Below, piece after piece: positions 1 to 7,862 of a stretch of DNA of 48,013 bases (position 1 is its first letter; each line of letters opens with the position of its first letter). This stretch comes from an uncultured Lachnospiraceae bacterium. GTDB taxonomy: Bacteria > Bacillota > Clostridia > Lachnospirales > Lachnospiraceae. The notes beneath the pieces are model-generated. The model was given only the letters and a program-made list of their open reading frames with translations. It had not been told where the DNA came from and did no database searches. The stretch lies in NCBI GenBank assembly GCA_947624875.1, contig CANQMA010000001.1:104225-152237 (forward strand), given 5' to 3'. The translations under genes were made by a program, and so were the position numbers.

Positions 1-323
1 ACAATCTGATGGATTTTTTTGACAAAAGGACAGGTTGCATCCACAATCTTGACTCCACGCTGCTGAATCTTTTGATACAAATCTCTGGAAATGCCGTGAG
101 AACGGATCACGACGGTTCCATCCGTAATCTGCTGTAACTCCTCTTCTGAGGAAAGAACCGTGACCCCTTTGCTCTTTAAATCGTCAACGACCTGTTCATT
201 ATGGATAATCGGACCAAACGTATAGATCGCGCCCGGATTTGTTGCAATTTCGTTGTATACGCTGTCGACAGCGCGCTGTACCCCGAAACAAAACCCTGCG
301 TTTTTCGCAATTGTTACCTGCAT
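1..323 (-). CDS. ispH: 4-hydroxy-3-methylbut-2-enyl diphosphate reductase, N-terminal part
   Basis: IspH performs the last step of the MEP isoprenoid pathway, reducing HMBPP to IPP and DMAPP with a [4Fe-4S] cluster. Translating the minus strand from the ATG at 323 gives a start MQVTIAKNAGFCFGV followed by RAVDSVY, then GPIIHNEQVV, IRSHGIS and VDATCPFVKKIH. These are the N-terminal family signatures and include two of the three cluster cysteines (FCFGV and ATCPFV). The gene runs off the left edge, so the third cysteine and any C-terminal S1 (RpsA-like) fusion, common in Clostridia, cannot be seen. It lies 24 bp downstream of cmk, a usual neighbour. The identification is firm. Confidence 0.93.
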   Translation of the reverse strand, partial: MQVTIAKNAGFCFGVQRAVDSVYNEIATNPGAIYTFGPIIHNEQVVDDLKSKGVTVLSSEEELQQITDGTVVIRSHGISRDLYQKIQQRGVKIVDATCPFVKKIHQI

Positions 324-347
324 CTTTGTAATCCCTTTCTCCAAACG

Positions 348-998
348 CTAGATGAAGCTGATGATCTTTTCTACAACCTGTGAAATATCCATCCGGGATG
401 AATCCACCAAAACGGCGTCGTCAGCCTGTTTTAGCGGAGAGACTTCCCTGTGCATATCCCGGTAATCCCTCTCGATAATATCTGCTTCAATTGCATCGAT
501 ATCGCATTGCTGGCCTTTTTCTACCAGCTCTTTGTATCTTCTCTCTGCTCTTGTTCTTGCACTGGCGGTCAGATAAATTTTTAAGTCTGCATTTGGAAGG
601 ACTACCGTCCCAATATCTCTTCCATCCATAACGACATTGTTTTCCTGCGCAATCCGTTTCTGCATATCCACCATCAGTTCCCGCACCTGCGGATATACGG
701 CAATGGAAGAGGTCATATTCCCAATTTCTTCCTGTCGGATCTGCGCGCTGACATCTACTCCGTCTAAATATACCTTCTGCGTACCGTTGTCATATCCGAG
801 TGAAACATTTACGGATTGACATTGTTTTACAATCTCCTCCTGCCGGTCAGCAGAAAGTCCTGCCCGGAAACATGCCAGCGCAAGCGTCCGGTACATTGCG
901 CCGGTATCGACATAGAGATACCCCAGTCTTTTCGCCACAATCTTTGCAATAGTGCTTTTTCCTGCACCAGCCGGTCCGTCAATTGCAATGTTATACAT
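348..998 (-). CDS. cmk: Cytidylate kinase
   Basis: Cmk phosphorylates CMP and dCMP with ATP in the cytoplasm as part of pyrimidine nucleotide salvage. The 216-residue protein opens with IAIDGPAGAGKST, so the P-loop is at about residues 7-16. Further on are YVDTGAMYR (the CMP-binding start), VVMDGRDIGTVV, and RAERRYKEL near the lid. The length is close to the family norm of about 220. The ATG at 998 follows AGGAGG at good spacing. The gene sits between a flavoprotein gene and ispH on the same strand. Nothing in it looks broken. Confidence 0.96.
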   Translation of the reverse strand: MYNIAIDGPAGAGKSTIAKIVAKRLGYLYVDTGAMYRTLALACFRAGLSADRQEEIVKQCQSVNVSLGYDNGTQKVYLDGVDVSAQIRQEEIGNMTSSIAVYPQVRELMVDMQKRIAQENNVVMDGRDIGTVVLPNADLKIYLTASARTRAERRYKELVEKGQQCDIDAIEADIIERDYRDMHREVSPLKQADDAVLVDSSRMDISQVVEKIISFI

Positions 999-1051
999 TC
1001 TTATTTCCTCCTACGTTTATACTTTAACTATCTATTTTGATTAATATGGTT

Positions 1052-2281
1052 TTAGAAAATACTGCTTCCGGCAAGATATCCGGTACTCCATGCAATCTGG
1101 AGATTATAGCCGCCGGTCAGCGCATCAATATCCAAAACTTCTCCGACAAAATATACATTCGGACAGAGTTTGGACTCCATTGTTTTGGGATTGATTTCCT
1201 TAATTGACACTCCGCCTTTTGTAATAATCGCCTCGTTATAATTTCTGAGTCCCGAAATGGAAAACTCAAATTCCTTTAAGAGCCGCACCAGATGAATCCG
1301 TTCTTCTTTTGTAATCTCATGAACCTTTTTGAATGGATCAATACCGGATTGTTCAACAATCACAGGAATCATTTTTCTAGGCAGCAGCTTGTCCAACGCA
1401 TTTTGAAAATTTTTATTATGATAGACTTGAAAATCCCGAAGAATTCTTAAATCCAGTTCTTCCATCGTCAAAGCCGGTTTTAAATCGAGAACAGCGCGGA
1501 AATGATGCTGATTCATAAGGTCGCTGATAAAGGAACTCGCCGATAATACCAGCGGTCCGCTCATTCCAAAATGAGTAAATAATAATTCCCCCTGTTGCTG
1601 ATAATAAATTTTTCCGGCTTCATCAATCACTTTTAAAGAAACATTTTTTAGCGCCAGCCCCTGCAGTCTTTTACAAATTTCACCGTGAACCGTAAAAGGA
1701 ACCAGCGATGGAGACGTCTGTTCAATCGTGTGTCCCAGTTTTGAGGCAAAGCGGTACCCATCCCCAGTAGAACCGGTCACCGGATAAGACAGTCCTCCCG
1801 TGGCGATAATCACCCGGTCTCCGTCATAGAAACGCTTCTTCTGATCTGTCAATCTGATTTTATCGCTGAGAACCGCGAGTTCTTTAATTTCTGTATTTCT
1901 ATGAATCTTAATCCCTTCCTGATTGAGCAGCCCTGTTAATGCCCGGATAATATCGGAAGATTTATCACTGACAGGAAAAACCCTGTTCTCTCTTTCAATT
2001 TTCAGCGGAACCCCGGCATTTTCAATCATATCGCAAACCGCCTGCGCATCAAAACAATGATAAGCGCTGTACAGAAATTTTGCGTTTCTGACAATGTTTT
2101 GAAAATGAACTTCCTGTTCGGAAGCATTGGTTACATTGCATCTCCCCTTGCCGGTGATATATAGTTTTTTTCCTAACTTTTCATTTTTTTCAAAGATATG
2201 GACTTCATTTCCCTGACAGCCTGCAGCAATTGCAGCCATCATTCCGGAAGCGCCGCCTCCTATCACTAAAATCCTGCTCAT
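1052..2281 (-). CDS. NAD(P)/FAD-dependent oxidoreductase, HI0933/YhiN family
   Basis: This is a putative flavoprotein of the HI0933 (YhiN) family, whose physiological substrate is unknown. From the ATG at 2281 the 409-residue product starts MSRILVIGGGASGMMAAIAA, a dinucleotide-binding Rossmann motif. It continues with GKKLYITGKGRCNVTN, the diagnostic family block, and later VIIATGGLSYP. The C-terminus has FVGEVLDIDALTGGYNLQ, typical of the FAD-binding end. A GTG at 2311 would add 10 residues but lies inside the loop of the preceding terminator and lacks a ribosome site, so I prefer 2281. The site before 2281 is also weak. cmk follows 53 bp downstream. Confidence 0.9.
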   Translation of the reverse strand: MSRILVIGGGASGMMAAIAAGCQGNEVHIFEKNEKLGKKLYITGKGRCNVTNASEQEVHFQNIVRNAKFLYSAYHCFDAQAVCDMIENAGVPLKIERENRVFPVSDKSSDIIRALTGLLNQEGIKIHRNTEIKELAVLSDKIRLTDQKKRFYDGDRVIIATGGLSYPVTGSTGDGYRFASKLGHTIEQTSPSLVPFTVHGEICKRLQGLALKNVSLKVIDEAGKIYYQQQGELLFTHFGMSGPLVLSASSFISDLMNQHHFRAVLDLKPALTMEELDLRILRDFQVYHNKNFQNALDKLLPRKMIPVIVEQSGIDPFKKVHEITKEERIHLVRLLKEFEFSISGLRNYNEAIITKGGVSIKEINPKTMESKLCPNVYFVGEVLDIDALTGGYNLQIAWSTGYLAGSSIF

Positions 2282-2296
2282 AGACAACCCATTTTG

Positions 2297-2329
2297 AAAA
2301 AGGGACAGCACATCAAACTGTCCCTTTTT
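2297..2329 (-). terminator. Intrinsic terminator after the decarboxylase operon
   Basis: AAAAAGGGACAG and CTGTCCCTTTTT form a perfect 12-bp inverted repeat with a 9-nt loop. It lies 11 bp past the stop of the OadA-like gene. Read on the minus strand the stem ends in a run of T. Because the arms are A- and T-rich on both sides it could act in both directions. It separates the Na+ pump operon from the flavoprotein-cmk-ispH group. Confidence 0.85.
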
Positions 2330-2339
2330 ATATTTTTAT

Positions 2340-3746
2340 TTATACCGGATATGCACCGTTTTCCTTATCCGCCACAGCAGGATCTACTTTTGTCTGCTGT
2401 GCTTCCCGATATTCAAAAAACTCCTTTGCAACCTGTGGAAACAAAGCATACGTTAATACATCTTCATCCTGCTGTTTCCACTGTGCACACTCTTTTTCAA
2501 ACTTCTCTAAAGACGGCTCAATTAAATCAGCCGGTCTGCATGTAATTGGTTTTTCATCGCCAATCGCTTTCTTTTGAACTTCCTGATTAAACGGCTTGAC
2601 GGTCTGACCGTATTTTCCGGCAAGTAAATCTTTCGCCTGCTGATTGACCATCTTGTACCGTTCCCCCATAACGACATTCAGCACTGCCTGTGTGCCGACA
2701 ATCTGACTGGAAGGAGTGACAAGCGGCGGTTCTCCAAAGTCCTTACGAACTCTCGGAATTTCCTGAAGTACCTCGTCGAACTTATCTTCTGCACCCATCT
2801 CTTTTAACTGGGAAACCATATTGGAAAGCATACCGCCCGGAACCTGATACAAAAGCGCATTGATATCGACGCCCATAACCTTGGTACTCAAGAGTCCGTT
2901 TGCAAGACATTCTTCGCGATATGGTTTAAAGTAATCCGCTACTTTTTTCAAAAGAGTCTGGTCCAGCCCGGTATCATATTCCGTTCCCTTCAGTGTCTCC
3001 ACGATTACTTCTGTTGCAGGCTGTGCAGTTCCCATAGAGAACGGAGAAATTGCTGTATCCAAAATATCGCATCCCGCTTCTGCCGCTTTCAAATATGTCA
3101 TGGAAGCAACACCGGATGTATAATGTGTATGCAGGTCAATTGGCAGTTTCGTTCCTTCCTTCAAAGCCTGAACCAGCTCCGTAGCCTGAAATGGCTTTAG
3201 GAGTCCCGCCATATCTTTGATACAAAGGGAATCTGCGCCCATATCCTCAATCCGTTTTGCTGTCTCTTTCCAATAATCCAGCGTATATGCGTCTCCTAAC
3301 GTATAGGAAAGCGCCACCTGCGCATGGCCATGTTCTTTATTGGCAGCCTTGACAGCAGTTTCCAGATTTCGAAGATCGTTGAGGCAGTCAAAAATACGAA
3401 TAATGTCAATCCCGTTTGCGAGAGATTTCTGAACAAAATATTCCACAACATCATCGGAATAATGACTGTATCCCAGAATGTTCTGTCCTCTAAAAAGCAT
3501 TTGAAGTTTGGTATTTTTAAATCCGTCTCTCAGTTTTCTAAGTCTTTCCCACGGATCTTCTTTCAGGAATCTGAGACTTGCGTCAAAAGTCGCACCGCCC
3601 CAGCATTCCACAGAATAATATCCAACCTGATCCATGGTATCAATAATCGGAAGCATCAGTTCTGTCGGCATTCTGGTTGCAATTAAAGACTGATGCGCAT
3701 CTCTCAGTATTGTTTCGGTAATTTTAACCGGTTTTTTTTCAGCCAT
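2340..3746 (-). CDS. oadA: Oxaloacetate decarboxylase alpha / pyruvate carboxylase subunit B-like carboxyltransferase
   Basis: This is the cytoplasmic carboxyltransferase that moves CO2 between a keto acid (oxaloacetate/pyruvate) and biotin. The 468-residue protein starts with ITETILRDAHQSL. It has FRGQNILGY, RIFDCLND, CIKDMAG (the lysine at 177 matches the carbamylated-Lys position) and DLHTHYTSG (metal ligands His206 and His208), all standard for the DRE-TIM carboxyltransferase fold with a PYC_OADA domain. The fused C-terminal biotinyl domain of classical OadA is absent; biotin is carried by the separate protein at 4929-5297. GGAGG precedes the ATG. It is the last gene of a five-gene pump operon. 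Specificity for oxaloacetate is inferred from family, not proven. Confidence 0.9.
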   Translation of the reverse strand: MAEKKPVKITETILRDAHQSLIATRMPTELMLPIIDTMDQVGYYSVECWGGATFDASLRFLKEDPWERLRKLRDGFKNTKLQMLFRGQNILGYSHYSDDVVEYFVQKSLANGIDIIRIFDCLNDLRNLETAVKAANKEHGHAQVALSYTLGDAYTLDYWKETAKRIEDMGADSLCIKDMAGLLKPFQATELVQALKEGTKLPIDLHTHYTSGVASMTYLKAAEAGCDILDTAISPFSMGTAQPATEVIVETLKGTEYDTGLDQTLLKKVADYFKPYREECLANGLLSTKVMGVDINALLYQVPGGMLSNMVSQLKEMGAEDKFDEVLQEIPRVRKDFGEPPLVTPSSQIVGTQAVLNVVMGERYKMVNQQAKDLLAGKYGQTVKPFNQEVQKKAIGDEKPITCRPADLIEPSLEKFEKECAQWKQQDEDVLTYALFPQVAKEFFEYREAQQTKVDPAVADKENGAYPV

Positions 3747-3767
3747 TTTTATTTTCCTCCGTAATTT

Positions 3768-4892
3768 TTATTTCACACCAAATATTGCCATAAAAGTACC
3801 TGCAGCAACCGCTGTTCCAATCACGCCGGCAACATTCGGTCCCATTGCGTGCATCAGCAGAAAGTTTGTCGGATCCGCTTCTGCGCCGACCTTCTGGGAA
3901 ACTCTTGCAGCCATTGGAACCGCCGATACGCCGGCAGATCCAATCAAAGGATTCACCTTACCATGCGTGGCGACACACATCAGTTTTCCAAATAGGACAC
4001 CCGCCGCAGTACCAACCGCAAACGCCACTAATCCTAAAATGACAATTTTGATTGTTGATATATTTAGGAAGGCCTCTGCACTGGTTGTCGCGCCAACACT
4101 GGTGCCAAGAAAAATAACCACAATATACATCATTGCATTGGAAGCCGTTTCCTGGAGCTGTTTTACGACACCGGATTCCCGGAACAGATTTCCGAGCATC
4201 AGCATGCCGACTAACGGCGCTGTCGTAGGTAAAATCATGACAACAACAATCGTAACAATAATCGGGAATAATATTTTTTCCAATTTTGACACCGGTCTTA
4301 ACTGTTCCATCTTAATTTTACGTTCTTTTTCCGTAGTGAACAGTCTCATGATCGGCGGCTGAATGATTGGCACCAAAGACATATAAGAGTATGCCGCAAC
4401 TGCGATTGGTCCAAGCAAAGCTGTCTGACCAAGTTTTCCGGCAAGGAAAATTGAAGTTGGTCCGTCTGCTCCGCCGATAATCGAAATCGCCGCTGCAGAT
4501 TCTCCATTAAATCCCATAAGAATTGCCAGAAAATATGCGGAGTATATACCAAACTGTGCCGCCGCTCCCAAAAGAAAACTTTTTGGGTTGGCAATCAGCG
4601 GCCCAAAGTCTGTCATTGCGCCAACGCCCATAAATATCAGGGATGGAAGAATACTCCACTCATCTAACAGGTAAAAATAATGAAGCAGACCTTCTTCTTC
4701 CATGATATCCGGATACATGTTTACCAAAAGCATTCCAAAAGCAATCGGAACAAGCAGTAACGGCTCATATCCTTTGCGGATTGCAAGATATAAGAAAACG
4801 CATGCAACCAGAATCATGACATAATTGCCCCATGACAGGCCGAAGAATGCTGTCTGGTCGATTAGATTTCCTATCGTATCTAATATATTCAT
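3768..4892 (-). CDS. oadB: Sodium ion-translocating decarboxylase, beta subunit
   Basis: This is the integral membrane subunit that decarboxylates carboxybiotin and exports Na+. The 374-residue protein is almost entirely hydrophobic helices. It carries SIIGGADGPTSIFLAGKL, the conserved beta-subunit motif with the Asp that takes part in Na+ and proton transfer, and GSAGVSAVPMAARV and NFLLMHAMGPNVAGVIG near the C-terminus. Length and motifs match OadB/MmdB/GcdB. GGAGG precedes the ATG. It lies 21 bp upstream of the OadA-like gene and 36 bp downstream of the biotin carrier gene, consistent with one complex. Confidence 0.95.
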   Translation of the reverse strand: MNILDTIGNLIDQTAFFGLSWGNYVMILVACVFLYLAIRKGYEPLLLVPIAFGMLLVNMYPDIMEEEGLLHYFYLLDEWSILPSLIFMGVGAMTDFGPLIANPKSFLLGAAAQFGIYSAYFLAILMGFNGESAAAISIIGGADGPTSIFLAGKLGQTALLGPIAVAAYSYMSLVPIIQPPIMRLFTTEKERKIKMEQLRPVSKLEKILFPIIVTIVVVMILPTTAPLVGMLMLGNLFRESGVVKQLQETASNAMMYIVVIFLGTSVGATTSAEAFLNISTIKIVILGLVAFAVGTAAGVLFGKLMCVATHGKVNPLIGSAGVSAVPMAARVSQKVGAEADPTNFLLMHAMGPNVAGVIGTAVAAGTFMAIFGVK

Positions 4893-4928
4893 ATGTTACC
4901 TCCAAATTTACAGTAATATCATCCGCTG

Positions 4929-5297
4929 TTAGTTCAATGATGCAATGACTGCGCCTGCTTCAAAGGATTCTCCTACTACAACAGAAATTCCTGCAACTGT
5001 ACCGTCTTGTGGAGCAACAACAGAGTTCTCCATCTTCATTGCCTCAAACACTAAAATCGTATCGCCTTTTTTCACCGCCTGCCCTGCTTCTGCGGTAATG
5101 GATAATACTTTTCCCGGCATTGGTGCAGTCACTTTAATTTTTCCTTCACTTCCGGATGATGCCGGAGCTGCCGGCGCCGGAGATGACGGCTGCGCTGCCG
5201 GAGTACTGTTTCTAACCGGTGTTCCGGCTGTATTTCCTTTTTCCTCTACGGTAACATCATAAGTTGTTCCATTGACTGTAATCGTATAATTTTTCAT
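4929..5297 (-). CDS. Biotin carboxyl carrier protein of the decarboxylase
   Basis: This protein carries the biotin that shuttles CO2 between the carboxyltransferase and the membrane subunit. The 122-residue protein has an N-terminal part (KNYTITVNGTTYDVTVEE), then a flexible Ala/Pro/Ser linker at about residues 30-50. A biotinyl domain follows with TAPMPGKVLSI and FEAMKMENSV; Lys88 in AMKM is the biotinylation site. This is the layout of MmdC/GcdC-type carriers. AGGAGG lies before the ATG. With two carboxyltransferases in the operon, this one carrier may serve both. Confidence 0.93.
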   Translation of the reverse strand: MKNYTITVNGTTYDVTVEEKGNTAGTPVRNSTPAAQPSSPAPAAPASSGSEGKIKVTAPMPGKVLSITAEAGQAVKKGDTILVFEAMKMENSVVAPQDGTVAGISVVVGESFEAGAVIASLN

Positions 5298-5332
5298 TTT
5301 AATTGATTCCTCCTATATTTCTCTTTGCATTT

Positions 5333-6208
5333 TTATCTTCTTCTAATTGAACGGACAACAAAACTGTCTGTGGAAACCTGTTCGCTCGCAGCAATTGCCG
5401 CAGCGATCACTGCAATCAATTCCTGATGATCTTCCGGGCTGTCTTCAGCGGCATCCGCTCCTTTTAATCCGGCATCTTTACTCTGCGGCACCACCGGCAG
5501 CAGCTGTTTTGCCTGCTTTGCTTTCCTCTGATTCACCTTTTGTGTAATTGCCGGGATGTATCGGAATAATGAAATAATCAAACTGATAAAAATCAGGACA
5601 ATAAATACCGTACCCATCCCCATCAGAGTATTTGCGAGCGCCTGCTGCAATTTTCCGCCGAGTGTTTCTTCTGTTTTATCCCCTGTCTTTTTCATAATAT
5701 CGTCCCGATTGGCGATTGACAGATTTTTATAATTTACGCCAAGATTATCATAGATGGCTATATTCACATCCAGCGTCACCGTTTTCTTTTGAAAAACCAT
5801 GTCAAAAAGAAGGTGGACGTCCTTTGCTGAATTTTCAACTACCTCTGTATTTTCATAAGACTGGAACGTTCCTAAATCCATCTTCTGCAGTTCTTCGTAT
5901 GTTTCAAAAACACCTTCAAAACCGCTTTGATTTTCAGAAGTTTTCTGTACTACCTGTACTTCTTCCTCAGAAAAACTATATAGAGATGAAATCATCCCCG
6001 CATAACTTTGGACATATTGATCCACCTCAGACTGGGTTAATTTTCCATCAACATAGACGGCTTCTGATTCTGTCTCTGCTTCAGACTGTCCATAAAGTCC
6101 CGCTAAAGCGTTTTGATCCATCGTATCGTCAGCCATGACCGAAACACCTGAAAAAACAAAACAGCAAAGAAGTAAAAGGATACTATAACTAAAACGTAAT
6201 TTTTTCAT
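5333..6208 (-). CDS. OadG-like gamma subunit with extracytoplasmic domain
   Basis: OadG/MmdD proteins are small membrane subunits that hold the carboxyltransferase to the pump. The C-terminal third of this 291-residue protein matches that role: LMGMGTVFIVLIFISLIISLF is a single membrane helix, and the end has ELIAVIAAAIAAS and VVRSIRRR, typical of gamma/delta subunits. Unlike the usual gamma subunit of about 80-120 residues, it has a signal peptide (MKKLRFSYSILLLLCCFVFS) and about 150 residues predicted outside the cell, resembling DUF3887-type domains. The ATG at 6208 has AGAGAGGTGA upstream; an in-frame start at 6295 would overlap the previous gene by 74 bp and is rejected. Confidence 0.82.
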   Translation of the reverse strand: MKKLRFSYSILLLLCCFVFSGVSVMADDTMDQNALAGLYGQSEAETESEAVYVDGKLTQSEVDQYVQSYAGMISSLYSFSEEEVQVVQKTSENQSGFEGVFETYEELQKMDLGTFQSYENTEVVENSAKDVHLLFDMVFQKKTVTLDVNIAIYDNLGVNYKNLSIANRDDIMKKTGDKTEETLGGKLQQALANTLMGMGTVFIVLIFISLIISLFRYIPAITQKVNQRKAKQAKQLLPVVPQSKDAGLKGADAAEDSPEDHQELIAVIAAAIAASEQVSTDSFVVRSIRRR

Positions 6209-6221
6209 TCGCTCACCTCTC

Positions 6222-7667
6222 TTAAACAGTTCCATGTTTCTTTCCCGGTCTCTCTTCATATTTTGTATAAAGCATTTCAAATGCTCCAATAACATACTTT
6301 CTTGTATCTGCCGGTTCTATCAAGCTGTCCACAACGCCTCTGGCAGCTGCCGATACAATGGAGCCCTGCAGTGCGTCGTATTCTGCCGCCTTCGCTGCGG
6401 CATCCACGGTTCCTGCTTCCAGTTCTTCTGCATACATAATCCTGACTGCTGCATTGGCATCCATCATACAGATTTTTGCTGTCGGCCATGCATAAACCAC
6501 ATCTGCGCCGACCGCCTTGCTATTCATAGCGATATAAGCGCTTCCCACAGCATCCCCTAAAATAACGGTTACTTTTGGTACCGTTGCGTTTGCATACGCA
6601 TAAACGAGTTTCGCAGTCTGCTTTGCTCCATGGTATTCCTGGCACTTTGTTGCTGCATATCCGTTCACATTGGTAAGCGTGAGGATCGGCAGATTAAAAG
6701 CATCGCAGAAATTTACAAATGCAGCGGCTTTCTCACATCCTTTATATGTAAGTTTTGCCTCGAATTCATCAGCAGCATTCATATTGTCATCATATATTTT
6801 TGTTCTGTTTGCAATCACGCCGACTGTCGCGCCATTCAATTTGATTAATGCAGTGAGCATTTCCGGCGCATACTGTTTCTTTACCTCAATGAGGAATCCG
6901 TCGTCAGATAAGTTTTCGGCTGCCAGTTTTGTATCTTCAATCTGCGTCTCAATGCCGGATGCCGCTCTGTTTAAATCGTCTGCACATTCTAAATCACAGG
7001 CTTCCTCCTCATTGTTTGCCGGTAAAACAGAAACAAGTTCCCGGATTTCACTCAAAATCTCCGACTCTGTTCCTACAAAATCGACATTTCCAGCCTGTTC
7101 ACTCTGAAAGGAAGCGGACGCCGTATCACACAGTTCTTTTCTGTTTGCTTCGATTGCATTTGGAGAATTGACAAAGAGCTGCGCATGGGTATTTTCCATA
7201 AGCGTAAAATCAGAAAGCCCTGAGACAACGCTCAGTCCTCCCCCGCAGTTTCCAAAGATTGCTGAAATCTGCAAAATGACTCCGGAAGCCATGGACTGCT
7301 CATAATAAATTTTTCCAAAAGCATCCAATCCATCAACGGATTCCTGGAGTCTCAACCCTGCGCTGTCAATCAGACCGATCACCGGTGCGCCGGTCTTCAT
7401 CGCCAGCCGGTAAAGATTTACAATTTTCTTTGCATGCATTTCGCCAACAGATCCGCCCAGGACGGATGCATCCTGACTATATACATACACAAGTTTGCCA
7501 TTGATGAGTCCATATCCGGTTATGACGCCATCAGACGGAGTATCATTGGCCTGAATGTTAAAATCAGTACTTCTTGCTTTGACATAAGCGCCGATTTCAA
7601 CAAAACTGTTATCATCAAGAAGAGCCTCAATTCTCTCCTTTGCTGTAACTTCTGTTGTAGTACTCAT
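6222..7667 (-). CDS. Acyl-CoA carboxyltransferase (methylmalonyl-CoA decarboxylase alpha-like)
   Basis: This is a crotonase-fold biotin-dependent carboxyltransferase of the MmdA/PccB family, acting on acyl-CoA esters such as methylmalonyl-, malonyl- or propionyl-CoA. The 481-residue protein has GLIDSAGLRLQESVDGL and IFGNCGGGLSVVSGLSDF, forming the first oxyanion hole, and VILGDAVGSAYIAMNSKAVGAD for the second. ATG 7667 follows GGAGGA at 7-nt spacing, better than ATG 7682. It is the first gene of the pump operon. That the operon also has an OadA-type enzyme is unusual (see findings). The exact CoA substrate cannot be read from sequence. Confidence 0.87.
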   Translation of the reverse strand: MSTTTEVTAKERIEALLDDNSFVEIGAYVKARSTDFNIQANDTPSDGVITGYGLINGKLVYVYSQDASVLGGSVGEMHAKKIVNLYRLAMKTGAPVIGLIDSAGLRLQESVDGLDAFGKIYYEQSMASGVILQISAIFGNCGGGLSVVSGLSDFTLMENTHAQLFVNSPNAIEANRKELCDTASASFQSEQAGNVDFVGTESEILSEIRELVSVLPANNEEEACDLECADDLNRAASGIETQIEDTKLAAENLSDDGFLIEVKKQYAPEMLTALIKLNGATVGVIANRTKIYDDNMNAADEFEAKLTYKGCEKAAAFVNFCDAFNLPILTLTNVNGYAATKCQEYHGAKQTAKLVYAYANATVPKVTVILGDAVGSAYIAMNSKAVGADVVYAWPTAKICMMDANAAVRIMYAEELEAGTVDAAAKAAEYDALQGSIVSAAARGVVDSLIEPADTRKYVIGAFEMLYTKYEERPGKKHGTV

Positions 7668-7725
7668 AAAATAGTCCTCCATTATATCTTATTAAACTCC
7701 CTTTGAGATATGAGAGTTTTATTTA

Positions 7726-7774
7726 CGCAGAATTTTTCTGCGATTATTTGTAAATTCCATCTGTTTTTACAAAT
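7726..7774. promoter_or_regulatory. Two inverted repeats upstream of the Na+ pump operon
   Basis: The 195-bp gap between asnB and the pump operon holds two palindromes. CGCAGAATTTTTCTGCG lies at 7726-7742. ATTTGTAA and TTACAAAT, 13 bp apart, lie at 7746-7774. They lie 59-107 bp before the ATG at 7667, where a regulator could bind near a promoter. I could not place a convincing -35/-10 pair here. The regulator is unknown. Confidence 0.4.
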
Positions 7775-7862
7775 AAAAATGTTACAATTACACCTCATAT
7801 AGATTAAATCTTTTGTCCACAAATATCAAGTAAAATCCTCAAAAAATGTAAAATCGATTTTC

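Noticed and set aside
2282-2311. GTG start of the flavoprotein at 2311
   Set aside because: It lies in the loop of the oadA terminator; MSRILVIGGG at 2281 is the normal family start.
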